64,000 bases of DNA from an uncultured Desulfuromusa sp. GTDB lineage: Bacteria > Desulfobacterota > Desulfuromonadia > Desulfuromonadales > Geopsychrobacteraceae. The DNA lies in contig NZ_OY776575.1 of NCBI RefSeq assembly GCF_963675815.1, positions 310,001 through 374,000 of the forward strand, in the 5' to 3' direction. Position 1 is the stretch's first letter. Every line of letters starts with the position of its first letter. Both the position numbers and the translations under genes were made by a program. The notes beneath the pieces were generated by a model. That model was not told the DNA's origin. It was given only the letters and a program-made list of their open reading frames with translations, and did no database searches. This document shows, one piece after another, positions 1-8,410 of this stretch.

Positions 1-3000
1 TAAGTGAGTTTGGTTCCATCCAGGTTATCCAGAACGCGCAGATTATAGGCTGTTGCCGTGCCGGAATTGGTCGCGGTCACTGTGATCGTCAGGGTATCTG
101 CGGCATCGGCTTCAGTGACGTTAAATGCTTTGTTCAGTTCAATCAGCGGTTCCTGCACCAGGATATCGACCTGACCAAAGTTGCTGGAGACCAAAGTTCC
201 GGTTTCATCAAAATATTCTGCCGTCGTGACCGTCGCAGGATGACCATTGGCTATGATGTCGCCGTCGTTTGTGGCCGCACTGTTTTCTACCTGTGCAATA
301 AAATCAATCGCAAAAGCAAAGCGCTGACCTGCACTACCAATGGTCAGGCGTTGATCTCCAAAGTTCCATTCAACCAGATCATCGGTGCAGGTCGGGGTAA
401 AGGTTCCACCCGGATCAAAACCGGCAGCATTATAAGGTGCGGCATCCAAGTTAACCGTTGGAGCTTCGGAACAACGCAATCCGACAGGAAGTTCATCACG
501 GACCACAAAGTTACGCAGCAATGCTACGGGCAGTAAAGTCTCCAGCTGATACTCGATTTCCTCGCCCACTGAGACCGGCTGAGCACCAGGAATACTCAGC
601 AGCGGAGTGTTCGCCAATCTCAAAACGGTTTTGGGATGCGTTTCTACCGGCATAACACGGACATCTGCTGTGACTGGATCAGAACTATAAGCTCGTGCAC
701 CACCCAACAAACTGTTGAGTTGAGGTGAAATAGTCTGGCTTCCGGAATCACCGATCAGACTGTCATAGGTTGCAGTGACGGTATTGGTAAATGTTTGTAA
801 CGGAGCGGCGTCGTCATCGTAATCAACGCGATAGAAAAGTTCGATTGATTGGCCCGGGTCAAGTCGTTGCAGTGCGGTACTGTGAGTATAGGAGAAAGTC
901 AACTGTGCAGGAGTCAGGTTGTTCACGTTATTATCACTGATTGTCCCTTCTTCATTTGCTCCGGTTTCATCACTGGAACCATCTGCATCATTATCAAGAC
1001 CGTCGGCGGTGAAAGGAAAAACGTAAGCCAGATCACTTCCATCAAGATGATCGGTCACCGTGATATCGTAGGCTGGAGCACGCTGGACGCCTTCCTGACT
1101 CGCTTCGTTCGTGAGTGTTATGCGATACAGGTAGGAATTGTAGGCATCACCATCATCGGCAAGGGGGACAAAATGACTGCATGCTGTTCCTGATCCATAC
1201 AGGCTTTCATTACACACTTCCTTGACGACAGTAATAAGCGGTTCTGTTAGGGTCAGATCAACGCGACGGACTGTCTCAATAGGATAGCCGATAGTATCAG
1301 GGCCGAGAGAATAGGTTTCTACCAAACCGGTATTGACATTGCTGAAGGTCGCATCAAAGGTTGAATTTAGGACGTTATGACTGTTGCGGGCGTGAACATT
1401 AGGTGCTTGGCGCTGATCAATGGGCTTATTAAGTAATCGCGTTGTGGTGTCAACAATAAACCACTCATCGGCCACTTGAATTCGTTCCTCATTGGGAATG
1501 TTGAATCGCCAATCGAACCAGCCTTCATCCAGTGCCGTCAGACCGGCAGGATTCAAGGTTACGGTTCCATTGATGATATCCGTTGTCGACTGTGTATCCG
1601 GATCGGTACTGGAGATATAGGCCTGGCCATCTGGAACCTGATCAACAACATCAATGTTTTGTACTGCGATATAGATAAATCCGGGGGTCTTGAAACCGAA
1701 CCAGCCGCCGGTTTCAATATGGAATCGGCATTCTTCACCAATTTGAACTTCCTCGAAGCCATTGGTATCAAAACTAGGAGGATTGTTTTCGTTACAGGTA
1801 CCGATCTGCGTCTTTTTCAGATTAAAACCAATAACCCTTGCCCAGGTTGCATCCATGGAATAGTTATTGGCACGATCGAGTTCACCGTCTTCGTAATCCG
1901 GAGCGCCGTTATCGCGAACAATCGGTGTCGGGAAAATAAGCGGGGTGCCATCACTCAAAGTGATTTCCCCCACAACATCAGCACGTAAGCTGAGGTCGTC
2001 CAGAGCAATTCTATTACTGCCATCCAGATCGGTCAGCTGGGTTTTCCTGACTTCAAAATTATAAGTAATGGTCTGACCGGGCGCAATTGTCTCGGGCGAG
2101 TAGCACTCATAAACTGTCGCTGTCGCTGGAATCTCAGTCGGATCGACCCACACCTTCCAGGGCGCAGGTTGATTAGGAGAACCGGACAGTGAAATAACCC
2201 TGCAGGCAGATGGCGCATTCTCAACAAACATGGTTGCACCAAAACTGACAAAAGCATGATAGTCAGCAGCATCATGTCCTCCATTATTGGTCAGCTCTAT
2301 CGGCAGGGTCAGCAATTGATCGGGATCATTCGTCAGAATAAAAACGCTGCCCCCGATGGCAATGTCCAGATCTTCCGGGTTGGCAGGAATATTCGAACCA
2401 TTGGGATTACCGGTCCCATTGCCGGTCAGCACCAGTTGCTGGTGGCCTTGTCCTGATACCGGTGGATCCGAACAAAAAAGATCAAAATCGACAGTCAATG
2501 TATTACTGAGAGGTGTCTGAAAGGTTGGATCGGTTCCAGTCACCAGGAACTCTTCAGGATTAACATCCAGATTGGCACTCCGGTCATAATAACCCGACTC
2601 AATCAGGACAACCCGGAACCTGACCTCCGCGGCATCACCTTGACGCAACATATTAATTTGATCGGCATAAACGGGATGAGCAACACTGCTGGTTAAATCG
2701 AATGCAGGTGCAATATTATCGAGCGGATGATCATCATCTTCGGGATTGGTCCACGTAAGGGTGTCAATCAGACCAGGATATGCAGCACCGTATGCTGGGG
2801 CCACGTCAAGCTCCGGCGCAAATGTCGGGTCTACAACATATTCAGGCGGCAGAACATCAATCAGCTGGATATTCTTGACACTGCCGCCACTGTTATTGCG
2901 AATGGTGATTGTCATCATTCCCCTGGTGCCTACGGGTTGCGAAGTATTGACACCAGTCAGCTGTCGTTCCACTTCAAGAGCGGGATGATCGACGTCATCA

Positions 3001-4163
3001 TAGAGAGAATAGAAGGATGCTGTATCCGTAGGAATCACACCCTCCGATGTCTCCGTGATACCGCCAACGGGAGTCTGCTCCTCACAGCCCCATTCAAGGT
3101 TATCAACAGTATTGCTTCTGCTGCTGACGCAAGAGCCATCATTTGTCACTTTTCCAACCAGAAATAGTGAGGCACTACCACCAGCGGTAACAGTAAATGG
3201 GTCGATTGCAGTAATACTGTTGTTGATGACTGGAACGCACTCCGAAGGTAAAGGAAAAGCAACACCGTTATTTGCAGCAATACTATTCGCTGCATCTTCT
3301 GTCGCACAGGCGTAATTAAGATCGATGCTGCCCGACTGCATCAAGTCATCAAATCGCAGATCCTGCAATTCAGCAAGGCCACCATTGTCAACCTGCACAT
3401 GCCAGACAATATCATCATTATTATTTCCGTAAACGGGTGCACTTTGAGAGTTCCGACGTTGTCCGGCGTCATAATTCCAACCTGTTTTGGTGATCGACGG
3501 GACAGGTTCGTGGAGCGAGATGATGTCACTATCGGTTTGCGGCGAATCACCGCAATTAAGGAGATTGCCATCGGCATCAATGGTATCAAAATTCAGAGTG
3601 GACAAGATGGTGCGATTAGCATCCACCAGCCCTTCAGGATCATTAACCCGGCTGACGGCAATACGAATAGTGATCGTGTTATCGGTTGATTCTGAGGGAT
3701 TCGACTCCAGCTCAGCCAGAATGCCCGTAAAAAAGGAACCATCGAACGTCAAAATTGAAGTTGCGCTGCCCGGTGAATATGTGGAGTATGCAGAAGCGTT
3801 CGTCGTACCACTGATCTGATAATAAAGAGGCTGTGCCAGAAAATCAGCAAAGACTAACCCCGAAGAACCGAGATCAACCGTCAACACCATATTGCTCATG
3901 GTTGCACCAGGGATATCAGGCTCTGGTGGAATATTCAGATTCTCCGTATAACGATAAGGATTGGAAATAACAATCGTAATATAGCCATAACCACAGAGTT
4001 CACAATAGCTGTTACTCAGATCATGGCTGATAAAGGGGCGATTTAATTTCAGGTCACAGGGAGCGGCCGAGACTGTTTGAGAAATCAGCAATAAACCGAG
4101 ACCAAGAAGAAGGACAAATCTCAACTTGTCGATAATATGAAAAATAATTCTTTTTAGTGACAT
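1..4163 (-). CDS. Giant secreted repeat protein (DUF11-like), 3' end outside window
   Basis: An uninterrupted minus-strand frame runs from ATG at 4163 past position 1, giving at least 1387 residues. I checked it by reading codons at both ends and in the middle. It starts with a signal peptide: basic MSLKR, a hydrophobic stretch at residues 16-28, and an AxA-like site (VSA-A) near residue 33. The mature part is Thr/Asn/Asp-rich and Lys-poor, and shows recurring beta-sandwich phrases such as TITIRNNSGGSVKNIQLIDV, YRITLTNE and VTVTATNSGTATAYNLRVLD. These are typical of DUF11/'conserved repeat domain' surface proteins. A role as an extracellular matrix or adhesion protein is inferred. It lies behind two c-di-GMP riboswitches, which fits a surface protein tied to the sessile/motile switch. 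The ribosome binding site is weak. The anchoring domain, if any, is outside the window. Confidence 0.85.
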   Translation of the reverse strand, partial: MSLKRIIFHIIDKLRFVLLLGLGLLLISQTVSAAPCDLKLNRPFISHDLSNSYCELCGYGYITIVISNPYRYTENLNIPPEPDIPGATMSNMVLTVDLGSSGLVFADFLAQPLYYQISGTTNASAYSTYSPGSATSILTFDGSFFTGILAELESNPSESTDNTITIRIAVSRVNDPEGLVDANRTILSTLNFDTIDADGNLLNCGDSPQTDSDIISLHEPVPSITKTGWNYDAGQRRNSQSAPVYGNNNDDIVWHVQVDNGGLAELQDLRFDDLMQSGSIDLNYACATEDAANSIAANNGVAFPLPSECVPVINNSITAIDPFTVTAGGSASLFLVGKVTNDGSCVSSRSNTVDNLEWGCEEQTPVGGITETSEGVIPTDTASFYSLYDDVDHPALEVERQLTGVNTSQPVGTRGMMTITIRNNSGGSVKNIQLIDVLPPEYVVDPTFAPELDVAPAYGAAYPGLIDTLTWTNPEDDDHPLDNIAPAFDLTSSVAHPVYADQINMLRQGDAAEVRFRVVLIESGYYDRSANLDVNPEEFLVTGTDPTFQTPLSNTLTVDFDLFCSDPPVSGQGHQQLVLTGNGTGNPNGSNIPANPEDLDIAIGGSVFILTNDPDQLLTLPIELTNNGGHDAADYHAFVSFGATMFVENAPSACRVISLSGSPNQPAPWKVWVDPTEIPATATVYECYSPETIAPGQTITYNFEVRKTQLTDLDGSNRIALDDLSLRADVVGEITLSDGTPLIFPTPIVRDNGAPDYEDGELDRANNYSMDATWARVIGFNLKKTQIGTCNENNPPSFDTNGFEEVQIGEECRFHIETGGWFGFKTPGFIYIAVQNIDVVDQVPDGQAYISSTDPDTQSTTDIINGTVTLNPAGLTALDEGWFDWRFNIPNEERIQVADEWFIVDTTTRLLNKPIDQRQAPNVHARNSHNVLNSTFDATFSNVNTGLVETYSLGPDTIGYPIETVRRVDLTLTEPLITVVKEVCNESLYGSGTACSHFVPLADDGDAYNSYLYRITLTNEASQEGVQRAPAYDITVTDHLDGSDLAYVFPFTADGLDNDADGSSDETGANEEGTISDNNVNNLTPAQLTFSYTHSTALQRLDPGQSIELFYRVDYDDDAAPLQTFTNTVTATYDSLIGDSGSQTISPQLNSLLGGARAYSSDPVTADVRVMPVETHPKTVLRLANTPLLSIPGAQPVSVGEEIEYQLETLLPVALLRNFVVRDELPVGLRCSEAPTVNLDAAPYNAAGFDPGGTFTPTCTDDLVEWNFGDQRLTIGSAGQRFAFAIDFIAQVENSAATNDGDIIANGHPATVTTAEYFDETGTLVSSNFGQVDILVQEPLIELNKAFNVTEADAADTLTITVTATNSGTATAYNLRVLDNLDGTKLT

Positions 4164-4200
4164 ATCATGTAATTCATTCCCGTAAAGATTCGATGCCTGA

Positions 4201-4238
4201 ATAACAAAAAGCGTCCATCTTCTGCCGAAGATGAACGC
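4201..4238 (-). terminator. Intrinsic terminator of gene-proximal riboswitch unit
   Basis: On the minus strand a 12-bp stem (arms 4227-4238 and 4211-4222, one mismatch) is followed at once by TTTTTGTTAT (4210-4201). It lies between aptamer 4283-4368 and the start codon at 4163. Its 5' arm is complementary, apart from a 2-nt bulge, to the 3' end of the aptamer (GCCGAAG..AUGAA). It can therefore swap partners with the aptamer, as expected of a transcription-attenuating expression platform. Confidence 0.8.
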
Positions 4239-4282
4239 CCTTGATTTGAACCTCCGTTGCCGGGAGAGCAAGATACGCTTTT

Positions 4283-4368
4283 CATCTCTTCGGCAACCCG
4301 GCTATCCTGGCATGCAGGACCCGTAGCTTTGCGCCACCAGATTACTCTGGCTTTGCCCTTTCGGAGTT
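4283..4368 (-). ncRNA. c-di-GMP-I (GEMM-I) riboswitch aptamer, gene-proximal copy
   Basis: Read on the minus strand, the GEMM-I hallmarks appear in order. They are AAAGGGCAAAGCC, a P2 stem CCAGA/UCUGG capped by a GUAA (GNRA) tetraloop, GGCGCAAAGCUACGGGUCC, a P3 arm with the GGAUAGCC tetraloop receptor, and GGGUUGCCGAAG. The AGGGCA segment keeps a G where the cGAMP-selective Geobacter variants have A, so c-di-GMP is the predicted ligand. It is one of two tandem copies upstream of the secreted repeat protein. Whether ligand turns expression on or off cannot be decided by eye. Confidence 0.88.
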
Positions 4369-4423
4369 CTACTGATTGTGTTGAGCTAAAATTCTTATGC
4401 TATGATCCTCGTCAGTTCATACG

Positions 4424-4456
4424 AAAAAACGCCCACCTTCAACCGAAGATGAGCGT
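4424..4456 (-). terminator. Intrinsic terminator of promoter-proximal riboswitch unit
   Basis: The minus strand reads ACGCTCATCTTC, loop GGTT, GAAGGTGGGCGT, then TTTTTTCG. The stem is 12 bp with two G-U pairs. As in the other copy, its 5' arm can pair with the 3' end of the upstream aptamer (CCGAAGAGAUGA). The first aptamer therefore has its own complete expression platform and does not just share the second one. Confidence 0.78.
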
Positions 4457-4496
4457 CTGGATATACTCCGTTGCCGGAAACCCAAGATAAATGCTT

Positions 4497-4582
4497 CATC
4501 TCTTCGGCAACCCGGCCATCCTGGCATGCAGGACCCGTAGCTTTGCGCCACCAGATTACTCTGGCTTTGCCCTTTCGGAGTT
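4497..4582 (-). ncRNA. c-di-GMP-I (GEMM-I) riboswitch aptamer, promoter-proximal copy
   Basis: This block differs from the other aptamer at one base in the 88-nt stretch 4495-4582 versus 4281-4368 (C at 4517, T at 4303). It has the same GNRA-capped P2, tetraloop receptor and GCAAAGC core. The flanking linkers have diverged, which suggests either a duplication with the aptamer under selection or recent gene conversion. It sits about 25 nt downstream of the predicted transcription start of the promoter at 4614-4642. Confidence 0.88.
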
Positions 4583-4613
4583 TAATGTTTTTAACCTTAA
4601 TTTAACTTATTTA

Positions 4614-4642
4614 AAATTACACAATGTTTTCTGTTCTGTCAA
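4614..4642 (-). promoter_or_regulatory. Sigma-70 promoter of the riboswitch leader
   Basis: The minus strand has a perfect TTGACA (complement at 4637-4642), a 17-nt spacer and TAATTT (4614-4619). Transcription would start near 4607 and make a leader of about 440 nt holding both riboswitch units. Confidence 0.7.
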
Positions 4643-4784
4643 GTTTGATTTTCGGAGGATATTATAATGACAGTAAGTTGTTTTTGAAGTAAATTGTTCA
4701 AGAATAAAAAACAATAATTAATCTATTTTCTAGACAATTTCATATAAGCAATTGATCTATAGTCAGTAATTCTAAAATATTCTT

Positions 4785-5477
4785 ATGCCATTAAATAAAT
4801 CAACCTTAAAAGAAGGTGCTGTTGCCGCTTGGCCTATATGTCTGGGATATATACCGATTGGTTTAGCTTTGGGGGTATTGGCCCAGCAAGCCGGGTTATC
4901 CTGGTGGACGGTTGCAATGATGTCGGTTTTGGTTTTTGCCGGGAGTGCACAATTTATTTGCGTTGCTATGTTGGCAGCGGGAGCATCCGTTGCTGCCATC
5001 ATTTTTACAACTCTGATTGTTAATCTTCGTCATGCTCTTATGAGTTCGGCGCTGGCAATTTATTTATCCGGAATTAACAGAAAATTTCTAGCTGTTTTTT
5101 CCTATGGAATCACCGACGAAAGCTTTGCCGTCAATATGTCCCGATTTCGGGACGGTGACTGGAATAGTTGGCAAGCATTGACCGTTAACCATATTGCCAA
5201 TCTTGTTTGGATCTTTGCAACCATTACAGGTTCACTGGTAGGACAGCTTGTGCCCCAGGGAGCTTTTGGAATTGATTACGCTCTGACCGGAATGTTTATC
5301 TGTCTTCTGGTCTTTCAATTTCACGGCAGGATATACATTATAACCGGGCTCCTGTCGGCTCTCATTTCGATTGCCTGGTATATTCTGATTCCAGGAGACT
5401 CTTACATTGTCGGAGCTTCAATCTGTGCTGCCACTCTCGGTTTTTTACTGCAGCGGCGTTATCGGAAAAACAAATGA
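4785..5477 (+). CDS. azlC: AzlC family branched-chain amino acid exporter, large subunit
   Basis: This 230-residue integral membrane protein has the AzlC landmarks FAGSAQF (about residue 50) and NLRHALMSSALA (about residues 80-91), with several hydrophobic segments. AzlC with AzlD exports branched-chain amino acids or analogues across the inner membrane. Its stop overlaps the azlD start by 4 bases, so the two are translationally coupled. No clear Shine-Dalgarno precedes the ATG, and an in-frame stop lies only 10 bases upstream, so no other start is possible. A 6-codon frame with a good GGAGG lies upstream at 4667-4687. Confidence 0.9.
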   Translation: MPLNKSTLKEGAVAAWPICLGYIPIGLALGVLAQQAGLSWWTVAMMSVLVFAGSAQFICVAMLAAGASVAAIIFTTLIVNLRHALMSSALAIYLSGINRKFLAVFSYGITDESFAVNMSRFRDGDWNSWQALTVNHIANLVWIFATITGSLVGQLVPQGAFGIDYALTGMFICLLVFQFHGRIYIITGLLSALISIAWYILIPGDSYIVGASICAATLGFLLQRRYRKNK

Positions 5478-5797
5478 ATTTCTTTGATTATCTATTTTTA
5501 TTTTCCGGTATGGGCCTGGTCACTTATCTCCCGAGAGCGTTACCACTCATTTATCTGGCTCATAAAAAATTACCCCCAGGACTGACTGACTGGTTAAGCC
5601 TGATCCCGGTTGCTGTTTTGAGCGCCCTGCTCGCTCCATCTCTTTTTATTGAGACCGCAGATCGCAGTTTATCATTGGGGAAAACGGAATTTATCGTTGC
5701 CATTCCGACATTGATCTTTGCCCTGAAAACCCGTAGCCTTGGCGGCACGGTTCTGGTCGGTATGTTACTTTACTGGCTGGCAGGGTTTTTTATTTAA
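5474..5797 (+). CDS. azlD: AzlD family branched-chain amino acid exporter, small subunit
   Basis: The 107-residue protein has three to four membrane segments and the AzlD pattern: GLVTYLPRALP near the N-terminus, then LSLIPVAVLSALLAP. AzlD is the small partner of AzlC in the export complex. The start ATG lies inside the end of azlC (ATGA overlap). The next gene follows after 13 bases, so yhbY may share the transcript. Confidence 0.88.
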   Translation: MNFFDYLFLFSGMGLVTYLPRALPLIYLAHKKLPPGLTDWLSLIPVAVLSALLAPSLFIETADRSLSLGKTEFIVAIPTLIFALKTRSLGGTVLVGMLLYWLAGFFI

Positions 5798-5810
5798 ATT
5801 TGGAGACATA

Positions 5811-6110
5811 ATGAAATTAACAGGGAAGCAAGCTCATTATTTAAGAGGGCTGGGACATCATTTAAAACCAGTTGTCATGATCGGTAAAGATGAAGTTAAT
5901 GAAGCTATTATTGCTGCTACGGATGAGGCTCTGAATATTCACGAATTGATTAAGGTGAAATTACAAGAAGGCTGTATAGGGGATCGAAAAGATATTGCCG
6001 CAGAACTGGCAGCGGCCACAGAAGCAAGTGTCGCTCAGATTTTGGGTAAGAACTTTCTTCTCTATCGGGAATCTGAAGAAAAAAAGATTAAACTTCCTGC
6101 AGTCAAGTAA
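5811..6110 (+). CDS. yhbY: YhbY family RNA-binding (CRM domain) protein
   Basis: This 99-residue single CRM-domain protein starts MKLTGKQAHYLRGLGHHLKPVVMIG and has the GxxG-type loop region around GCIGDRKDIAAEL. The family binds pre-50S ribosomes and helps large-subunit maturation. The frame is open further upstream, but GGAG seven bases before the ATG at 5811 and the family's usual N-terminus fix the start here. It lies just after azlD and just before a membrane protein gene. Confidence 0.92.
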   Translation: MKLTGKQAHYLRGLGHHLKPVVMIGKDEVNEAIIAATDEALNIHELIKVKLQEGCIGDRKDIAAELAAATEASVAQILGKNFLLYRESEEKKIKLPAVK

Positions 6111-6116
6111 GCGGTT

Positions 6117-6725
6117 ATGTTCCATTTTGATTTAGCTAAAGAGCCATTGACGAACCTGGAATTAAAGACGGAACTCCAAATTCTCAAAAATTTACGCAAA
6201 GTTCAGATCAAATATTCCTGTGTTTCTGATGTGCTGCACGCATTTGTTTTTATTACCCTGTATTTTAATCATTTTCTCTCTGGTTACGCAATTACTGCTG
6301 CTGTCATGCTGAGTACCGGCGTTGCTCTCCTGCTGGCAACAGCAACCCGACAAATACTCAGTAAGCCCGGTCTGTTGACCATTGCTACTTTTTCTCTGGG
6401 GACAACAGTCACCACGGGAATCCTTTTGAATGTGGTGATGAAACAGCCCCTGACAGGCAGTATAATCGCCGCTTTGGCCACAGGATCAATTGTTATTGTC
6501 GGGGCAACCCTGGGACGAAAAATTAAAAGCGTGCTGACCGCAATCGAAAATATGAAACCGATTGTCGATGATGATATCGCCTGGCAAAAGGTTATGGCTT
6601 TGTGTCACCAGTTCCCGGAGTTGGATAGATACCGGAAAGCGGCAGCCCAGTACCTGCGTCCCCATTTAGCTTATGGCGAATTGAGGGCTATGCAGGAGTG
6701 GGCGGATAAAGCGCAGGCAAAGTAA
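6117..6725 (+). CDS. Conserved hypothetical membrane protein
   Basis: I do not recognise a family for this 202-residue protein. Residues about 40-125 hold three to four hydrophobic segments (FVFITLYFNHF, AAVMLSTGVALLLAT, LLTIATFSLGTTVTTGILL, SIVIVGATLG). The C-terminal 70 residues are soluble, helical and charged, with IENMKPIVDDDIAWQKVMALC followed by a Tyr/Arg-rich part. It starts 4 bases after yhbY and converges on the dGTPase gene. No signal peptide is seen. Confidence 0.7.
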   Translation: MFHFDLAKEPLTNLELKTELQILKNLRKVQIKYSCVSDVLHAFVFITLYFNHFLSGYAITAAVMLSTGVALLLATATRQILSKPGLLTIATFSLGTTVTTGILLNVVMKQPLTGSIIAALATGSIVIVGATLGRKIKSVLTAIENMKPIVDDDIAWQKVMALCHQFPELDRYRKAAAQYLRPHLAYGELRAMQEWADKAQAK

Positions 6726-6769
6726 GGTAAAGCCCCCTTGGAGCTCACATCGATTCAGCCTCCTTGCCT

Positions 6770-7903
6770 TTATGCTCTCTCAAATGGTTCATAGAGTCGT
6801 TTGTATTCGTCTTGGGCATAACGGTCCGTCATGCTGGCGATATAGTCACATATCACCCTTTCAATTCCATAGATTGCGAATCTCTGTTGATGGCGTTCCG
6901 GCAATAAGCCTGGATTTTCCATATAATTTTCAAACAGTAATGTCAGAAACCGCTCTGCTTTGACCCGCATTCGTTCGACTTTTGAATGTCGGTAAAGTCT
7001 ACTATAAAGAAATTTTTTCAATTTCTGGTTTAATTGACCCATTTCAGGGCTGAAACTCACCAGATTTTTTTTCAAAACACGAACATCGTTAAGAGTTTCA
7101 ACGTTGTTATGGCGTAAATTTGCTGTTGTTGTCTGGACCAGATCATGGATGAGTTCGCCAATCAAATAACTGATAGTTTGTAAAATATGACGTTTATCAT
7201 CAAGGGAGGGATATAGTTTCCCGACCATGACAAAAGTGCGCTGCCACAACTCAACTTCAGTCAGATCTTTTAAAGTAATATATCCAGCTTTTAAACCATC
7301 ATCAATATCGTGATTATTGTAGGCAATTTCGTCTGCAAGGTCGATAATCTGAGCTTCAAGAGATGCCCGCTGTTCAGGATTATATGGTTGAATGGCTTCA
7401 TTTCCCGCACAATCATAATCGGATGAATGCTTGATTATCCCCTCCCGGACTTCCCAACTGAGATTAAGTCCATCAAAAAGGGGGTAGCGATGTTCCAGTA
7501 ATTCGACAATGCGCAAAGATTGTTGATTATGTTCAAATCCGCCATAGTCTTTCATCAATCGCTTCAGGACATATTCGCCAGTATGACCAAAAGGGGTGTG
7601 CCCGAGATCATGCGATAACGCCAGAGCTTCGACCAAATCTTCATTGAGATGCAGGTTTCGCGCAATCCCCCGGGCTATCTGTGCAACCTCCAGAGAGTGA
7701 GTCAGGCGGGTTCGATAATAATCTCCCTCGTGATTCACAAAAACCTGGGTTTTGTATTCAAGTCTGCGAAAAGCGGCACAGTGGATAATCCGGTCACGAT
7801 CTCGTTCAAATGCCAACCGCTCATCTTTGAAGGGTTCATCATGTTCCCGACCCAAACTTTGCTCGCTGAGAGCGGCATAACTTGCCAATCCATGTTCACG
7901 CAT
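6770..7903 (-). CDS. dgt: dGTPase-like HD domain triphosphohydrolase
   Basis: This 377-residue protein belongs to the deoxyguanosinetriphosphate triphosphohydrolase-like family, which hydrolyses dNTPs to nucleoside and triphosphate and so limits dNTP pools. The HD metal site is visible: RLTHSLEVAQIARG, then LSHDLGHTPFGHTGEY, then the distal Asp in IDLADEIAYNNHDIDDG. The start at 7903 (MREHGLASYA) is preferred because GGGAG lies seven bases upstream; the longer frame has no ribosome binding site. The length matches the short bacterial type 2 dGTPases. The gene stands alone and converges with the membrane protein gene. Confidence 0.92.
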   Translation of the reverse strand: MREHGLASYAALSEQSLGREHDEPFKDERLAFERDRDRIIHCAAFRRLEYKTQVFVNHEGDYYRTRLTHSLEVAQIARGIARNLHLNEDLVEALALSHDLGHTPFGHTGEYVLKRLMKDYGGFEHNQQSLRIVELLEHRYPLFDGLNLSWEVREGIIKHSSDYDCAGNEAIQPYNPEQRASLEAQIIDLADEIAYNNHDIDDGLKAGYITLKDLTEVELWQRTFVMVGKLYPSLDDKRHILQTISYLIGELIHDLVQTTTANLRHNNVETLNDVRVLKKNLVSFSPEMGQLNQKLKKFLYSRLYRHSKVERMRVKAERFLTLLFENYMENPGLLPERHQQRFAIYGIERVICDYIASMTDRYAQDEYKRLYEPFERA

Positions 7904-8168
7904 AATCAATCTCCCTTGAATTCTTAAAATCAAAACTACCTTACGTATGTGTCATAATAAGTCATAGTCTGTCGCTTTGATTCTAAAGAGCATACCAAAA
8001 GACTTGTATCATCCATGATGATTTTTCATTTTTTGGTGTAATCCAAAGACTGAATTCAATAAAAGATTCTGATACAGAATTCATATTTCTCCCTATGAAG
8101 GAACCTTCTTGCTATATTGATTCTGTTAAATCCAGTTATTGATTTATAAAAGAAAGTATTCCTGAAAA

Positions 8169-8393
8169 ATGATCAACGAGATAAGAGAAGATTTGTGCCC
8201 TTTTTGCAAGAGAGAAAATCAGTGCATGATTCATAGATCCGAACAGTGCTGGTGTTATGATGTCGTTATTCCAAGCGAACTCACAGCTCTGGTTCCAGCA
8301 GAGATGGCATCAAAAGCCTGCATATGCCTGGAATGTGTAAATTTATTCAATAAGGATCCGTTGCGTTTTAAAACCAAATATTTACGGAAATAA
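8169..8393 (+). CDS. Cysteine-rich CWC family protein
   Basis: This 74-residue protein has CPFCKRENQC, CWCYDV and KACICLECV, which is the pattern of the small Cys-rich CWC family, likely a metal (zinc) binding fold. The function is unknown. It is followed after 17 bases by the VOC protein and may be cotranscribed with it. The 265-bp gap upstream must hold its promoter and that of the divergent dGTPase, but I see no convincing boxes there. Confidence 0.8.
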   Translation: MINEIREDLCPFCKRENQCMIHRSEQCWCYDVVIPSELTALVPAEMASKACICLECVNLFNKDPLRFKTKYLRK

Positions 8394-8410
8394 CCTCACA
8401 AAACAGGACA

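Noticed and set aside
240..3819. Many short plus-strand reading frames in the first 4 kb
   Set aside because: They lie opposite one long open minus-strand frame with a signal peptide and repeat domains; they lack ribosome binding sites and look like antisense shadows.
4257..4490. 77-codon plus-strand frame upstream of azlC
   Set aside because: It is antisense to the two riboswitch units; the sequence constraint there is RNA structure.
4283..4582. cGAMP-specific (GEMM-Ib) riboswitches
   Set aside because: The aptamers read AGGGCA with G at the position that is A in the cGAMP-selective Geobacter variants, so c-di-GMP is more likely.
4667..4687. Six-codon leader peptide (MTVSCF) before azlC
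   Set aside because: It has a good GGAGG, but no repeated regulatory codons, no attenuator hairpin after it, and it overlaps nothing else; too short to support.
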